The position numbers were made by a program, and so were the translations under genes. 14,943 bases of DNA from Alphaproteobacteria bacterium (GTDB taxonomy: Bacteria; Pseudomonadota; Alphaproteobacteria; Rhodobacterales; Rhodobacteraceae), in contig JAUHZL010000023.1 in the NCBI GenBank assembly GCA_030425945.1, positions 1 to 14,943 of the forward strand, read 5' to 3'. Each line of letters opens with the position of its first letter. The stretch's first letter is position 1. The notes beneath the pieces were generated by a model. It made no database searches, was not told the DNA's origin, and worked only from the letters and a program-made list of their open reading frames with translations. This document shows, piece after piece, positions 1 through 6,953 of the stretch.

Positions 1-1079
1 GTCAGTTGCCGCAGCACCTCGCGCAGCAGGAGCCGGGCAAGCGGCGCGCCGGGGCACATGTGGGGCCCGCGCCCGAAGGTCAGCAGGTCCCGCGCGCTGC
101 GGTCGAGCCGGAAGGTGTCGGGGTCCTCGAAGACCTCGGCGTCGCGGTTGGCCGAGGTGAAGACGACCGCCAGCGCGTCGCCCGCCCTGATCTGGCGGCC
201 GCCCAGCACGGTGTCCTCGCGCGCGGTGCGGGCGAAGCCCCGGTAGGGCGTGTAGAGCCGCAGAAGTTCCTCCAGCCCCTCGGGCACGAGGTCGGGCGCG
301 TCCCGCAGGCGCGCATGGTGCTCGGGGTGGCGCGCGAGGTGAACCGCCATCGACCCGATGAAGGTCGTCGGCGCGATGATGCCCACCAGCAGGAACTGGC
401 GCAGCGCCCCCAGCACCAGGTCATGGGCCAGCGGCGCGCCATCGACCCGCACCGCGAGCAGGCTGGCGGTCGGGTCGCTCTCGGGCGGGCGCGGGTGCGC
501 GATCCGGTCCTCGATCAGCGCGCGCGCGATGTCGTAGAGCTCGTCCGACCGGGCGCGCAGCGTGACGAGGTCCTGCCGCTGCAACGCCATGTTGAACTCG
601 GCGCCGACCCGGCGGATGCGCTCGGCCTCGGCGGGCGCGAGGTTGAAGAACTCCGCCAGGAGCGCGATCGGCAGCAGGAACGAGAACTCGGCGCAGATGT
701 CGCCGCCACCCCGCGCCAGCCACGGGTCGAGGAACCGCGCCACCATGTCCTCGATCCGCGGCCCCCAATCCTCCAGCCGCTCGGGGGACAGGTGTTTCAG
801 GATCGCGGTGCGATAGGGGATGTTGTCGGGCGGATCGAGGTGCAGCGGCGGGCGGCGCTGCGTGGTGGCGACGGGCGGCACGACGTTCTGCACCGTGGTG
901 GTGAACATGCGCCAGTCTTCCAGCACCGCGCGGGCGTCGGCATGGCGGGTGACCGCCCAGAACCCGCCGAGGTCGTTCGACCACGCCACCGGGCAACCGT
1001 GGCGCAACCCGGCAAAGAGCGCGTGCGGCGAGTCGAAGTCCTCGGCCTCGGGCACGTCGAAATCGGCCGGGCGCGTCAT
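1..1079 (-). CDS. Cytochrome P450, C-terminal end cut by window edge
   Basis: This is the first 359 residues of a bacterial cytochrome P450, a heme monooxygenase normally fed by a ferredoxin; it runs off the left edge. The ExxR motif is E271-LL-R274. The heme loop is FGRGPHMCPG with the thiolate Cys342, so the heme site is intact. The I-helix reads LVGIIAPTTF (231-240). Where P450cam has Asp251-Thr252 this protein has Ile235-Ala236 followed by Pro237, so the proton-relay pair is missing. The ATG at 1079 overlaps the stop of the upstream P450 by the ATGA arrangement, which suggests translational coupling; no strong ribosome site is seen. It is the last visible gene of the TRAP-P450 operon. The substrate is unknown, and no ferredoxin or reductase gene is in the window. 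P450 identity is very secure. Confidence 0.93.
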   Translation of the reverse strand, partial: MTRPADFDVPEAEDFDSPHALFAGLRHGCPVAWSNDLGGFWAVTRHADARAVLEDWRMFTTTVQNVVPPVATTQRRPPLHLDPPDNIPYRTAILKHLSPERLEDWGPRIEDMVARFLDPWLARGGGDICAEFSFLLPIALLAEFFNLAPAEAERIRRVGAEFNMALQRQDLVTLRARSDELYDIARALIEDRIAHPRPPESDPTASLLAVRVDGAPLAHDLVLGALRQFLLVGIIAPTTFIGSMAVHLARHPEHHARLRDAPDLVPEGLEELLRLYTPYRGFARTAREDTVLGGRQIRAGDALAVVFTSANRDAEVFEDPDTFRLDRSARDLLTFGRGPHMCPGAPLARLLLREVLRQL

Positions 1080-2278
1080 GCGCGGGCCCGCAGGTCGAGC
1101 GTGAGCGCGGTGATCCCGAACTCGGTCCATTTCGCCCGCGTGGGCGTGCCCACCACCGCCAGCCCGTCGCAGCCGAGCAGCGCCGCCAGCACGATCCGGG
1201 TCTGGGCCTTGGCCAGCGCGACGCCGAGGCACATGTGCGGGCCGATTCCGAAGGCGACATGCCGGTTCGGGGTGCGGTCGGGCACGAACTCCATCGCGTT
1301 CTCGAACACCGCCTCGTCCCGGTTCGCCGACAGGAAGTTCAGCGCCACCGGGCAGCCCTCGGGGATCGCGACGCCGCTCAGGCTGGTGTCGCGGGTCGCC
1401 ACGCGGACCAGCGCCTGATTCGCCGGGTAGAACCGCAGCAGTTCCTCGATAAACGGCTTCCACGCTTCGGGATCGCGGCGCAGCAGGTCGACATGCCCGG
1501 GATGGGTCGCCATGTGCCACGCCACCGAGCAGAGGAAGTTGCGCGGGACGACATGGCCGCCGATCAGCATCAGGCGCACCATCCCCGCCAGTTCCTCGTC
1601 GGTGTAGGGACCGCCCTCGGGGCGGGTCGCGGCGAGGCCGCTGACGATGTCGGTGCCGGGGTCGCGGGGCTGTTGCAGGCGGTCTGCCACGAGGCGGATC
1701 GCGAAGCCGTCCACCTCGCGCGACAGGCGGCCGGCGGTTTCGAGGTCCTCGCCCTGCACCGCCTCGACATAGGCGTGCGAGAGCCGCCCGATCTCGAGCG
1801 CCTCGTCCGGGTCGAGGCCGAGCAGCAGGCCGAGCGTTCCTTGCGTGAAGGGCTGCGCGAAGCCGCCCGAGAAATCCGCCGCCGCGGGCGCCGCCTTCAG
1901 ATCCGCCATCAGCCGGTCCGCCAGCGCGACCAGTTGCGGCTCGAGCGCCCCGATCCGGTTCTCCTTGAAGAACGGGTTCAGCCCCTTGCGGAAGCGGTTG
2001 CTTTCGGGCGGGTCCTTCTGGAGCGGCAACCGGGGCAGTCCCTTGCGCGGACTGCTCGGGATGACGGTCATCCGGGTGGCGGTGAAGGTCTCTGGGTCGC
2101 GGCTGGCCTGCACCACGTCGTCGTAGCGCATCAGGGTGTAGAACCCGCCCCAGCGCCCGCACCACGCCACCGGGGTCCGCTGCCGGACCTGCGCATGCGC
2201 CGCCGGGTAGTCGGCCTGCGTGGCCGGGTCGGCGGGGTCCCAGTCCTGGGTCAGTTCATCAACGTCCGAGGCAGCCAT
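1076..2278 (-). CDS. Cytochrome P450
   Basis: This is a complete 400-residue soluble bacterial P450 with no signal peptide or membrane segment. ExxR is E279-LL-R282, and the heme-binding loop is FGIGPHMCLG with the proximal Cys350. The I-helix segment is LIGGHVVPRNFLCS (238-251). Aligned on the conserved Gly-Gly of P450cam, Val243-Val244 replace the acid-alcohol pair, and Pro245 follows, as in the downstream P450. The start at 2278 is chosen because GGAG lies 8 nt upstream and the protein then begins at the usual P450 distance from its first motif. Its first 28 bases overlap the end of the TRAP large permease, so it belongs to the transporter operon. It probably oxidises the imported compound or a derivative. 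Loss of the relay residues could mean substrate-assisted or peroxide-driven chemistry; this is inference. Confidence 0.95.
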   Translation of the reverse strand: MAASDVDELTQDWDPADPATQADYPAAHAQVRQRTPVAWCGRWGGFYTLMRYDDVVQASRDPETFTATRMTVIPSSPRKGLPRLPLQKDPPESNRFRKGLNPFFKENRIGALEPQLVALADRLMADLKAAPAAADFSGGFAQPFTQGTLGLLLGLDPDEALEIGRLSHAYVEAVQGEDLETAGRLSREVDGFAIRLVADRLQQPRDPGTDIVSGLAATRPEGGPYTDEELAGMVRLMLIGGHVVPRNFLCSVAWHMATHPGHVDLLRRDPEAWKPFIEELLRFYPANQALVRVATRDTSLSGVAIPEGCPVALNFLSANRDEAVFENAMEFVPDRTPNRHVAFGIGPHMCLGVALAKAQTRIVLAALLGCDGLAVVGTPTRAKWTEFGITALTLDLRARA

Positions 2279-3528
2279 AGCGCGATCTCCGGAATGTAGG
2301 TGATGAAGAGCAGGAAGATCACCATGATGCCCACGAAGGGCAGCATCCCCCGCACCGCTTCCGACATCGGCGCTTTCGCGATCACGGCGAGCACGAAGAG
2401 GTTGAGCCCGATCGGCGGGGTGAGGAAGGCGATCTCCATGTTCACGATGAGCACGATCCCGAAGTGGATCGGGTCGATGCCGAGGGTGTCGAGCACCGGC
2501 AGGACGATCGGGGTGACGATCAGCATCACCGCGACGGCATCGAGGAACATGCCGAGCACGATCATCATCAGGTTGAGCGCCAGCATGAACTGCCACGGCT
2601 CCAGCTCGCGGGCGATGGCGAAGTTGACGAGCGCGGTCGGGATGCCCGAGCCGGTGATCCAGTGCGCGAAGAGCAGGGCGAACATCACGATGAAGGTGAC
2701 CGCCGAGGCCGACTTCATCCCTTCCGTCGCCATCGCGAAGACCTCGGAGGGGCGCACCTCGCGGTAGACGAAGATCGCCACCAGCACCGAGGCGACCGCC
2801 GCGACGCCCGCGCTCTCGGTCACGGTCGTGTAGCCCGAGTAGATGCCGGCAAAGACCGACAGCGGGATGGCGACGGCGGGCAGCGCGCGCAGGTTCTTGC
2901 GGATGAACTCCTCGCGGATGGCCTTGCGGCCCGACGCATAGCCCTTCCAGCGCGAGTAGTAGACCACCCAGGCCGCCAGCAGCGTCGCCTGCATCAGCCC
3001 GGGCACCACCCCGGCGAGGAAGAGGCGCGGCACGCTTTCCTCGGCGATCAGGCCGTAGAGGATCATCGACAGCGACGGCGGGATCAGGATGCCCAGCGTG
3101 CCCGCCGCCCCGACGAGGCCGATCGCGAAGGGCCGGTCGTAGCCGCGCTCGACCATCGCGGGGATCAGGAAGGTGCCCATCGCCATCGCGGTGACTACCG
3201 ACGAGCCGCTGATCGCGGCAAAGAGCGTGGTGGCAATCACCGCGACGAGGCCGAGACCGCCCCGGTAGTGGCCGACCCAGGTTTCCGCCGCCTCGATGAT
3301 GATCCGGGCGATGCCGCCCTTCTGCATGAAGGTCGCGGCCATCACGAAGAACGGCACGGCGAGGAAGGTGGTCGAGTTGATGCCGTTGATCGAATGGGCG
3401 GCTGCGTCCATCAGCGGGCGGCCCTCGAAGGACAGCATCACCAGCGCCGCCACGCCGAGCGAGACGAAGATCGGCGCGCCGAGCGCCATCAGCAGCAACA
3501 TGCCGGACAGGCCGAGAACGGCTTCCAT
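2251..3528 (-). CDS. dctM: TRAP transporter large permease subunit, DctM family
   Basis: This 425-residue protein is hydrophobic almost throughout. It matches the usual length and character of DctM, the 12-helix membrane subunit that couples sodium influx to solute import. Typical segments are visible, such as GAAGTLGILIPPSLSMILYG in the N-terminal half and LTPPIGLNLFVLAVI near the C-terminus. These are the two related Pro-rich re-entrant regions of the ion-transporter superfamily. The start at 3528 follows the stop of the small subunit by 9 bp, and its ribosome site (AGAGG) overlaps that stop codon, so the two permease subunits should be co-translated. Its end overlaps the next gene, a P450, by 28 bp. 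The substrate cannot be read from this subunit. Family assignment is secure. Confidence 0.95.
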   Translation of the reverse strand: MEAVLGLSGMLLLMALGAPIFVSLGVAALVMLSFEGRPLMDAAAHSINGINSTTFLAVPFFVMAATFMQKGGIARIIIEAAETWVGHYRGGLGLVAVIATTLFAAISGSSVVTAMAMGTFLIPAMVERGYDRPFAIGLVGAAGTLGILIPPSLSMILYGLIAEESVPRLFLAGVVPGLMQATLLAAWVVYYSRWKGYASGRKAIREEFIRKNLRALPAVAIPLSVFAGIYSGYTTVTESAGVAAVASVLVAIFVYREVRPSEVFAMATEGMKSASAVTFIVMFALLFAHWITGSGIPTALVNFAIARELEPWQFMLALNLMMIVLGMFLDAVAVMLIVTPIVLPVLDTLGIDPIHFGIVLIVNMEIAFLTPPIGLNLFVLAVIAKAPMSEAVRGMLPFVGIMVIFLLFITYIPEIALWLPRTLMN

Positions 3529-3537
3529 CGCGGGGAC

Positions 3538-4056
3538 CTACCTCTGCGGACTCTGGTGGGACGCGCCGTCGCCGGCGAAGGGGCGCTGGCCCGCCACCAG
3601 CATCAGGCCGACCCGCCCGATGATGAGCGCCATGCCGACCGGCAGGGCGAGAAAGACGGCCCAGCCCTGCTCGACCCGCAGCGAGGACGCCGAGCGTTCG
3701 TCGAGCAGCAGGGCGAACTCGAAGGCCTGCCAGCCATAGACCATCATCGCCACGCAGAACCCGACCGACAGCACGGTCATCGCCCAGCCGATGACGACGC
3801 GCAGCGGTGGCGGCAGCATCGACAGGAAGACCTCGGTGTTGATGTGCCGGCCCTCGGCCACCAGCGACGAGCCCGCGAGCGCGGTCGCCCAGATGATGCC
3901 GTAGAGCGCGACCTCCTCGGCCCAGTCCACCGAATGCAGCGGCGCGAGCGTGCGCAGCGCGGCCCCGCCGAGAAACACGACGAGGGCGGCCAGCAGAAGC
4001 AGCCCGATCAGGACGGCCTCGATCCGGGTCCAGGCAGCGAGAATGCGGTTGATCAT
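3538..4056 (-). CDS. dctQ: TRAP transporter small permease subunit, DctQ family
   Basis: This 172-residue inner-membrane protein has four predicted helices at about residues 13-35, 46-65, 86-108 and 132-155, the standard DctQ topology. The EGRHINTEVF segment after helix 2 (68-77) is the usual DctQ signature region. DctQ forms the membrane complex with DctM and is needed for docking of the binding protein. The start at 4056 has only a weak ribosome site (GGGC region), in contrast to the strong one of the binding protein upstream, which would favour excess binding protein. The C-terminal tail is hydrophilic and unremarkable. It sits between dctP (57 bp upstream, with a hairpin between) and dctM (9 bp downstream). 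Confidence 0.92.
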   Translation of the reverse strand: MINRILAAWTRIEAVLIGLLLLAALVVFLGGAALRTLAPLHSVDWAEEVALYGIIWATALAGSSLVAEGRHINTEVFLSMLPPPLRVVIGWAMTVLSVGFCVAMMVYGWQAFEFALLLDERSASSLRVEQGWAVFLALPVGMALIIGRVGLMLVAGQRPFAGDGASHQSPQR

Positions 4057-4077
4057 GGCGAAGCCCGTGGTCGCGCC

Positions 4078-4099
4078 GCCCCCGGGTCAGCCCGGGAGC
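4078..4099 (-). promoter_or_regulatory. Intercistronic hairpin between dctP and dctQ
   Basis: Directly visible is an inverted repeat with 9-bp arms (one G-U pair) and a 4-nt loop, core CCCGGG-CTGA-CCCGGG in the transcript. It starts 15 nt after the dctP stop and has no T-run, so it is not a classical terminator. In transport operons such hairpins often protect the 3' end of the binding-protein message, giving more binding protein than permease. That role is inferred here. Confidence 0.55.
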
Positions 4100-4113
4100 G
4101 GCACAGGGGAGGA

Positions 4114-5124
4114 TCAGCGGGCGGCGAGCGCGGCGCCCACGCGCGCGACGAAATCGGCATCCATGCCGCTGCTCTCGACGATGGCATCCTGCGCGGCGAC
4201 CATCTTCTCGCGCATCGCGGCGATGTCGGCCGGATCGGGGTCGTGGTAGGTGACGCCGTTCTCCTCGTTCACCGCGCGGGCGCTGGCGAGTTCCTCGGCG
4301 GCATAGTCGCGGGCCCAGCCGACGACCTCGCCCCAGGCCTCGTTGATGATCGCCTGCTCTTCCGGGCTCAGCTTGTCGAGCGTCGCCTTCGAGACCAGCG
4401 GGATGTAGACGCCCCAGCCCGCGTTGTCGGCGAAGGCGTGGTCGATGCCCGCCTCCCAGAGCTTGCCGCCGGTGATCGTCAGATCGGTGACCGAGCCCAG
4501 CCCGTCGATCTGGCCCTGCGTCAGCTGCAGGACGATCTCGGCGCGCGGGGTGGCCTGCGGGGCGGCGCCCATCTCCTTCATGATCGCGACGACCACGGGC
4601 GACGGCGGCGTAGCGAGCTTGACGCCCACGAGGTCCGCGTAGCTGTCGATCTCCTTGCCGGCGGTATAGGCCGAGTTGTTCGGCGCGAACTCGAAGTGCC
4701 CGCCGTCCGGCACGACGATGCCCTTGCGGGCCACCATGCCCCACAGCTCGTCCCCGAGCGGGCCGTCGAGGATCGCGCGGACGTCGTCCCGGTCGGCCCC
4801 GAAGAACATCGGCAGGGTGATGACCGACAGGTTCGGCTCGAACTGGCTGAGGGTCGGCGAGGCCTGGATCGACATGTCCAGCGCCCCGGAGGCCAGCGCC
4901 CGGATCGCGTCGGCCGAGCGGTAGAGCTGGGCTGCCGGGAACACCTCGACGGTGATCGAGCCGCCGGATTTCTCGGCGATGGCCGCGGCCCAGCGCTCGG
5001 CGGCGAGGTTGCGCACGTGGCCCGGAGGCGTCTCGACCGAGAGCCGAAGCTCGGCGGCGAACGCGCCGCTGGCGGCCGCCACCAGCGTGACGGCCAGTGC
5101 CGTCGCCTTGAACGATGTAGACAT
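4114..5124 (-). CDS. dctP: TRAP transporter periplasmic solute-binding protein, DctP family
   Basis: This 336-residue secreted protein captures the substrate and delivers it to DctQM. A signal peptide covers residues 1-23 (MSTSFKATALAVTLVAAASG then AFA, cleavage before Ala24). The mature protein has the DctP pattern: LPMFFGADRDDVRAI, the segment GVKLATPPSP (167-176) and GQIDGLGSVTD (204-214). The segment GVKLATP corresponds to the usual GLKIRxP, so the Arg that pairs with substrate carboxylate in SiaP-like proteins is Ala171 here. The start at 5124 is chosen for the signal peptide and the strong GGAGGAG ribosome site; an in-frame extension to 5307 would bury the signal sequence and pass through the promoter region. 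It is the first gene of the leftward operon. The ligand is unknown, and the missing Arg argues against assuming a simple carboxylate. Confidence 0.93.
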   Translation of the reverse strand: MSTSFKATALAVTLVAAASGAFAAELRLSVETPPGHVRNLAAERWAAAIAEKSGGSITVEVFPAAQLYRSADAIRALASGALDMSIQASPTLSQFEPNLSVITLPMFFGADRDDVRAILDGPLGDELWGMVARKGIVVPDGGHFEFAPNNSAYTAGKEIDSYADLVGVKLATPPSPVVVAIMKEMGAAPQATPRAEIVLQLTQGQIDGLGSVTDLTITGGKLWEAGIDHAFADNAGWGVYIPLVSKATLDKLSPEEQAIINEAWGEVVGWARDYAAEELASARAVNEENGVTYHDPDPADIAAMREKMVAAQDAIVESSGMDADFVARVGAALAAR

Positions 5125-5186
5125 GGACTCCTCCCCTTGTCCTTGTGACCTTTGCCACGCCCTGCCCTCCCCGGCCGGGCCTGATA

Positions 5187-5201
5187 GTTCACATGATGAA
5201 C
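5187..5201. promoter_or_regulatory. Likely MarR operator O1, overlapping the dctP promoter
   Basis: A 15-bp inverted repeat, GTTCA-CATGA-TGAAC, has flanks that extend the symmetry imperfectly to 5184-5204 (AT at both ends). It covers the inferred -10 of the leftward operon, the position of a repressor site. Size and spacing are typical of dimeric MarR-family sites. Assignment to the adjacent MarR gene is inference from position and from the matching second site. Confidence 0.65.
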
Positions 5202-5220
5202 CATATCGGCCCCCTGTCAA
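5193..5220 (-). promoter_or_regulatory. Sigma-70-type promoter of the dctP-P450 operon
   Basis: On the minus strand a perfect -35 TTGACA (5220-5215) is followed after 16 bp by CATCAT (5198-5193), a 4/6 match to the -10 consensus. It lies about 70 bp upstream of the dctP start. The -10 falls inside the inverted repeat listed next. The -35 is convincing; the exact -10 is less sure. Confidence 0.6.
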
Positions 5221-5307
5221 CGGGATTCGCGGGGCCGCTGCACACCCCCAGGGATGGCGATTACGCCGCATTGCAGAAACAAGCTGCGCGCCGGCAATGC
5301 CCCACAA

Positions 5308-5324
5308 GGTTCGATCACCGAACC
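5308..5324. promoter_or_regulatory. Likely MarR operator O2, in the marR upstream region
   Basis: This is a perfect inverted repeat with 6-bp arms, GGTTCG-ATCAC-CGAACC, 74 bp before the GTG of the MarR gene. The inner 15 bp have the same form as O1 (GTTCR-N5-YGAAC), and the centres are 122 bp apart. A weak promoter (TTGCAG at 5271, GGCAAT at 5293) lies just upstream. O2 would then allow autorepression; this promoter is tentative. Confidence 0.6.
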
Positions 5325-5398
5325 AATCTCGGGGCCTGCGCGCTTTACGGACGGGACGCGGCAGGCTACGTCAGGACGAGCACCGACGAGGAACGCCC

Positions 5399-5887
5399 GT
5401 GACCGACAGCGACCCGAAAGGCCCGGCGGCCGTGGAACTCGGCCCCCTGACGCGGGACCTGCATTTCATGGTGCGCACCCTCCAGAGCCTGCTGCGCCCT
5501 GAGGGCCGCGCGCTGCGGGAAGCGGTCGAGGTCGAGCCCGGCGTGATCGGGGTGCTGCTGATCGTCTGGCTCAACCCCGGGATTTCCCAGAGCGACCTCG
5601 CCGCCTCGGTCGTGCTGAAGAAGTCGAGCGTCACCGCGCTGGTCAAGACGCTGGAGGCCGCCGGTCTGCTGGAGCGCAATCGCGTGACCGCCGACCGCCG
5701 CACCAACGCGCTGACCCTGACCGGCGAGGGCCACGCGCTGATCGCCCGCATCCGGACCTTGTCCGAGGCCGCTCAGGATCGCCTGTTCGAGGGGGTGCCC
5801 GCCGCCGACCGCGACGCGTTCTTCCGGGTCGCCCGGCACCTGATGGACCGCCTGCAGGCGGCGGGTCCCGACAGTCCCGCCGGGTGA
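5399..5887 (+). CDS. MarR-family transcriptional regulator
   Basis: This 162-residue winged-helix regulator is divergent from the TRAP-P450 operon. The DNA-binding part spans about residues 48-110. SQSDLAASVVLKKSSVTALV forms the helix-turn-helix, and ADRRTNALTLT (98-108) is the typical MarR wing with its Asp-Arg-Arg signature. Outer helices at both ends would form the dimer. The GTG at 5399 is chosen because GAGGAA precedes it by 6 nt and the protein then has the usual MarR length; an ATG at 5468 would remove part of the first dimer helix. MarR proteins usually repress nearby genes and release DNA when an aromatic, acidic or other small ligand binds. The two operator-like repeats upstream support control of both divergent genes. 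No Cys is present, so redox control is unlikely. Confidence 0.92.
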   Translation: MTDSDPKGPAAVELGPLTRDLHFMVRTLQSLLRPEGRALREAVEVEPGVIGVLLIVWLNPGISQSDLAASVVLKKSSVTALVKTLEAAGLLERNRVTADRRTNALTLTGEGHALIARIRTLSEAAQDRLFEGVPAADRDAFFRVARHLMDRLQAAGPDSPAG

Positions 5888-5902
5888 CGGGGCCGTGTCG
5901 CG

Positions 5903-6640
5903 TTACGGCGCCGGCGTGCCCGCCGACCGGTCGAGCCGCCACCAGTCGACCCGCTCCAGCGCGGCGAAGACGAACTCCGGCACGCTGCGATAGGTGCGGT
6001 ACGAGCGGCCGATGACCTCGCCCGGGAATTCCCGCACCGTGCCGTTGCCGTAGACCACGAAACGCACGTCCGATCCGGCATAGCGCCCGGGAACCAGGGT
6101 CTGGGTGGCCGTGTCCCGGATCACGTCATTGGCCAGAAGCTCGATATCGAGGTCGGTGAAGCCCCGGTAGGCGTCGAGGAACGCGGTCTCCGCCCCCTCG
6201 CCCAGCCGCCGGACCCGGCCGAGGTGCAGGTTGCCCTCGGCGGTGTCGAGCGGTGTCAGGTGGGTCCCGACGATCTCGCCGACCTGCGCCGGCCGGTTGG
6301 CCCGCACGCAGGCGGCGATGTCGGCGACGATCCGGTCGCGGATATAGTCGGGCGTGTCGCCCAGCGCCTCGGCCATCTCGGGGGCCAGACGCGCCGCCCG
6401 CAGCACCCGCAGCGCCAGCGCGACTTCGTCCGGACGGACCTCGCCCTGAGTATCCCCGTCCGCGTCGGACGAAACCGGGGACGACGCGCCGACCGGATCC
6501 TGCAGCAGCAGGGTCCCGCCCTCGGCTGCATCCGGTGCGGACGCGTCGTCCCCGACCTCGGTCTCGGCTTCGCTCGGAAGGACGTCCTGCACGGCAGCCG
6601 TCGTCGCGAAGCTCACGATATTGCTCTTGCCTGTCATCAT
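5903..6640 (-). CDS. Conserved-looking hypothetical protein
   Basis: I do not recognise this 245-residue protein. Residues 15-70 are acidic and low in complexity (runs of Asp, Glu, Ala, Ser), probably disordered. About 72-120 is helical (VALALRVLRAARLAPEMAEA). The last 120 residues look folded and end in a compact, aromatic-rich segment with FVVYGNGTVREFPGEVIGRS and VDWWRLDR. There is no signal peptide, membrane helix or Cys pair beyond a single Cys. The start at 6640 is supported by GGGGAG about 8 nt upstream; the second Met codon is adjacent. It converges on marR, with stops 15 bp apart and no obvious terminator. It is separated from the UPF0149 gene upstream by 313 bp, so it probably has its own promoter. 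Coding is supported by clear codon bias and the good ribosome site. Confidence 0.75.
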   Translation of the reverse strand: MMTGKSNIVSFATTAAVQDVLPSEAETEVGDDASAPDAAEGGTLLLQDPVGASSPVSSDADGDTQGEVRPDEVALALRVLRAARLAPEMAEALGDTPDYIRDRIVADIAACVRANRPAQVGEIVGTHLTPLDTAEGNLHLGRVRRLGEGAETAFLDAYRGFTDLDIELLANDVIRDTATQTLVPGRYAGSDVRFVVYGNGTVREFPGEVIGRSYRTYRSVPEFVFAALERVDWWRLDRSAGTPAP

Positions 6641-6953
6641 CGCTGGTCTCCCCACTGACCTTGCCTGCACGCCCGCTTCTTTTCGTTTTGTTCTGACGCT
6701 GTCCCGCGCCTTGTGTCGGCCGCTCGTTGCGCGTCGGCCTCTCCGGGTCCAATGCAAAGGGGGAACGGACCTGCTCCGCTACCTGACCGGAAGGTGGTTG
6801 TGGACAGTTTTCGGCGGTTTCGGGGGTTATGCACAGAGTTGTGGACAGCTTTCTGAAACTCCGGCCCGGCGCGCCGCCGGACAATCCCGAATTGACACCC
6901 GGCACCCCCGCCTTTCGGCGATATCCGGCGCGCTTGCGGGGCGGGCCTGCGAC
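6641..6953. other. Intergenic region between two leftward genes
   Basis: No gene is supported here. The right part (about 6858-6883) is a GC-rich self-complementary stretch centred on GGCGCGCC, just after the UPF0149 gene. The middle (6797-6848) carries the DnaA-box-like cluster listed separately. The left 150 bp is the leader of the 245-aa gene. No convincing -35/-10 pair was found. Confidence 0.5.
6797..6848. promoter_or_regulatory. Cluster of DnaA-box-like sequences with an 11-bp direct repeat
   Basis: GTTGTGGACAG occurs at 6797-6807 and again at 6838-6848, with TTATGCACA at 6827-6835 between them. TTATGCACA fits the DnaA-box consensus TTATNCACA exactly. Each repeat contains TGTGGACAG, a 7/9 match to the reversed box. 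This may be a DnaA-responsive promoter element or part of a replication-related site; no other origin hallmarks are visible. Confidence 0.4.

Noticed and set aside
6..1418. Long plus-strand open frame of 470 codons
   Set aside because: It is antisense to the two P450 genes, whose heme and ExxR motifs are unambiguous; its translation is Arg/Gly/His-rich and typical of a GC-rich shadow frame.
2464..5148. 894-codon plus-strand open frame
   Set aside because: It lies opposite the TRAP genes; composition is Asp/Arg/His-rich low complexity without motifs.
2279..5158. Upstream extension of the P450 frame to about 1360 residues
   Set aside because: The extension is out of frame with dctM, dctQ and dctP and has shadow composition; the real P450 start at 2278 has a ribosome site.
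6797..6848. Replication origin
   Set aside because: Only one exact DnaA box and two weak ones; no AT-rich unwinding region, iterons, parAB, repABC or dnaA nearby.
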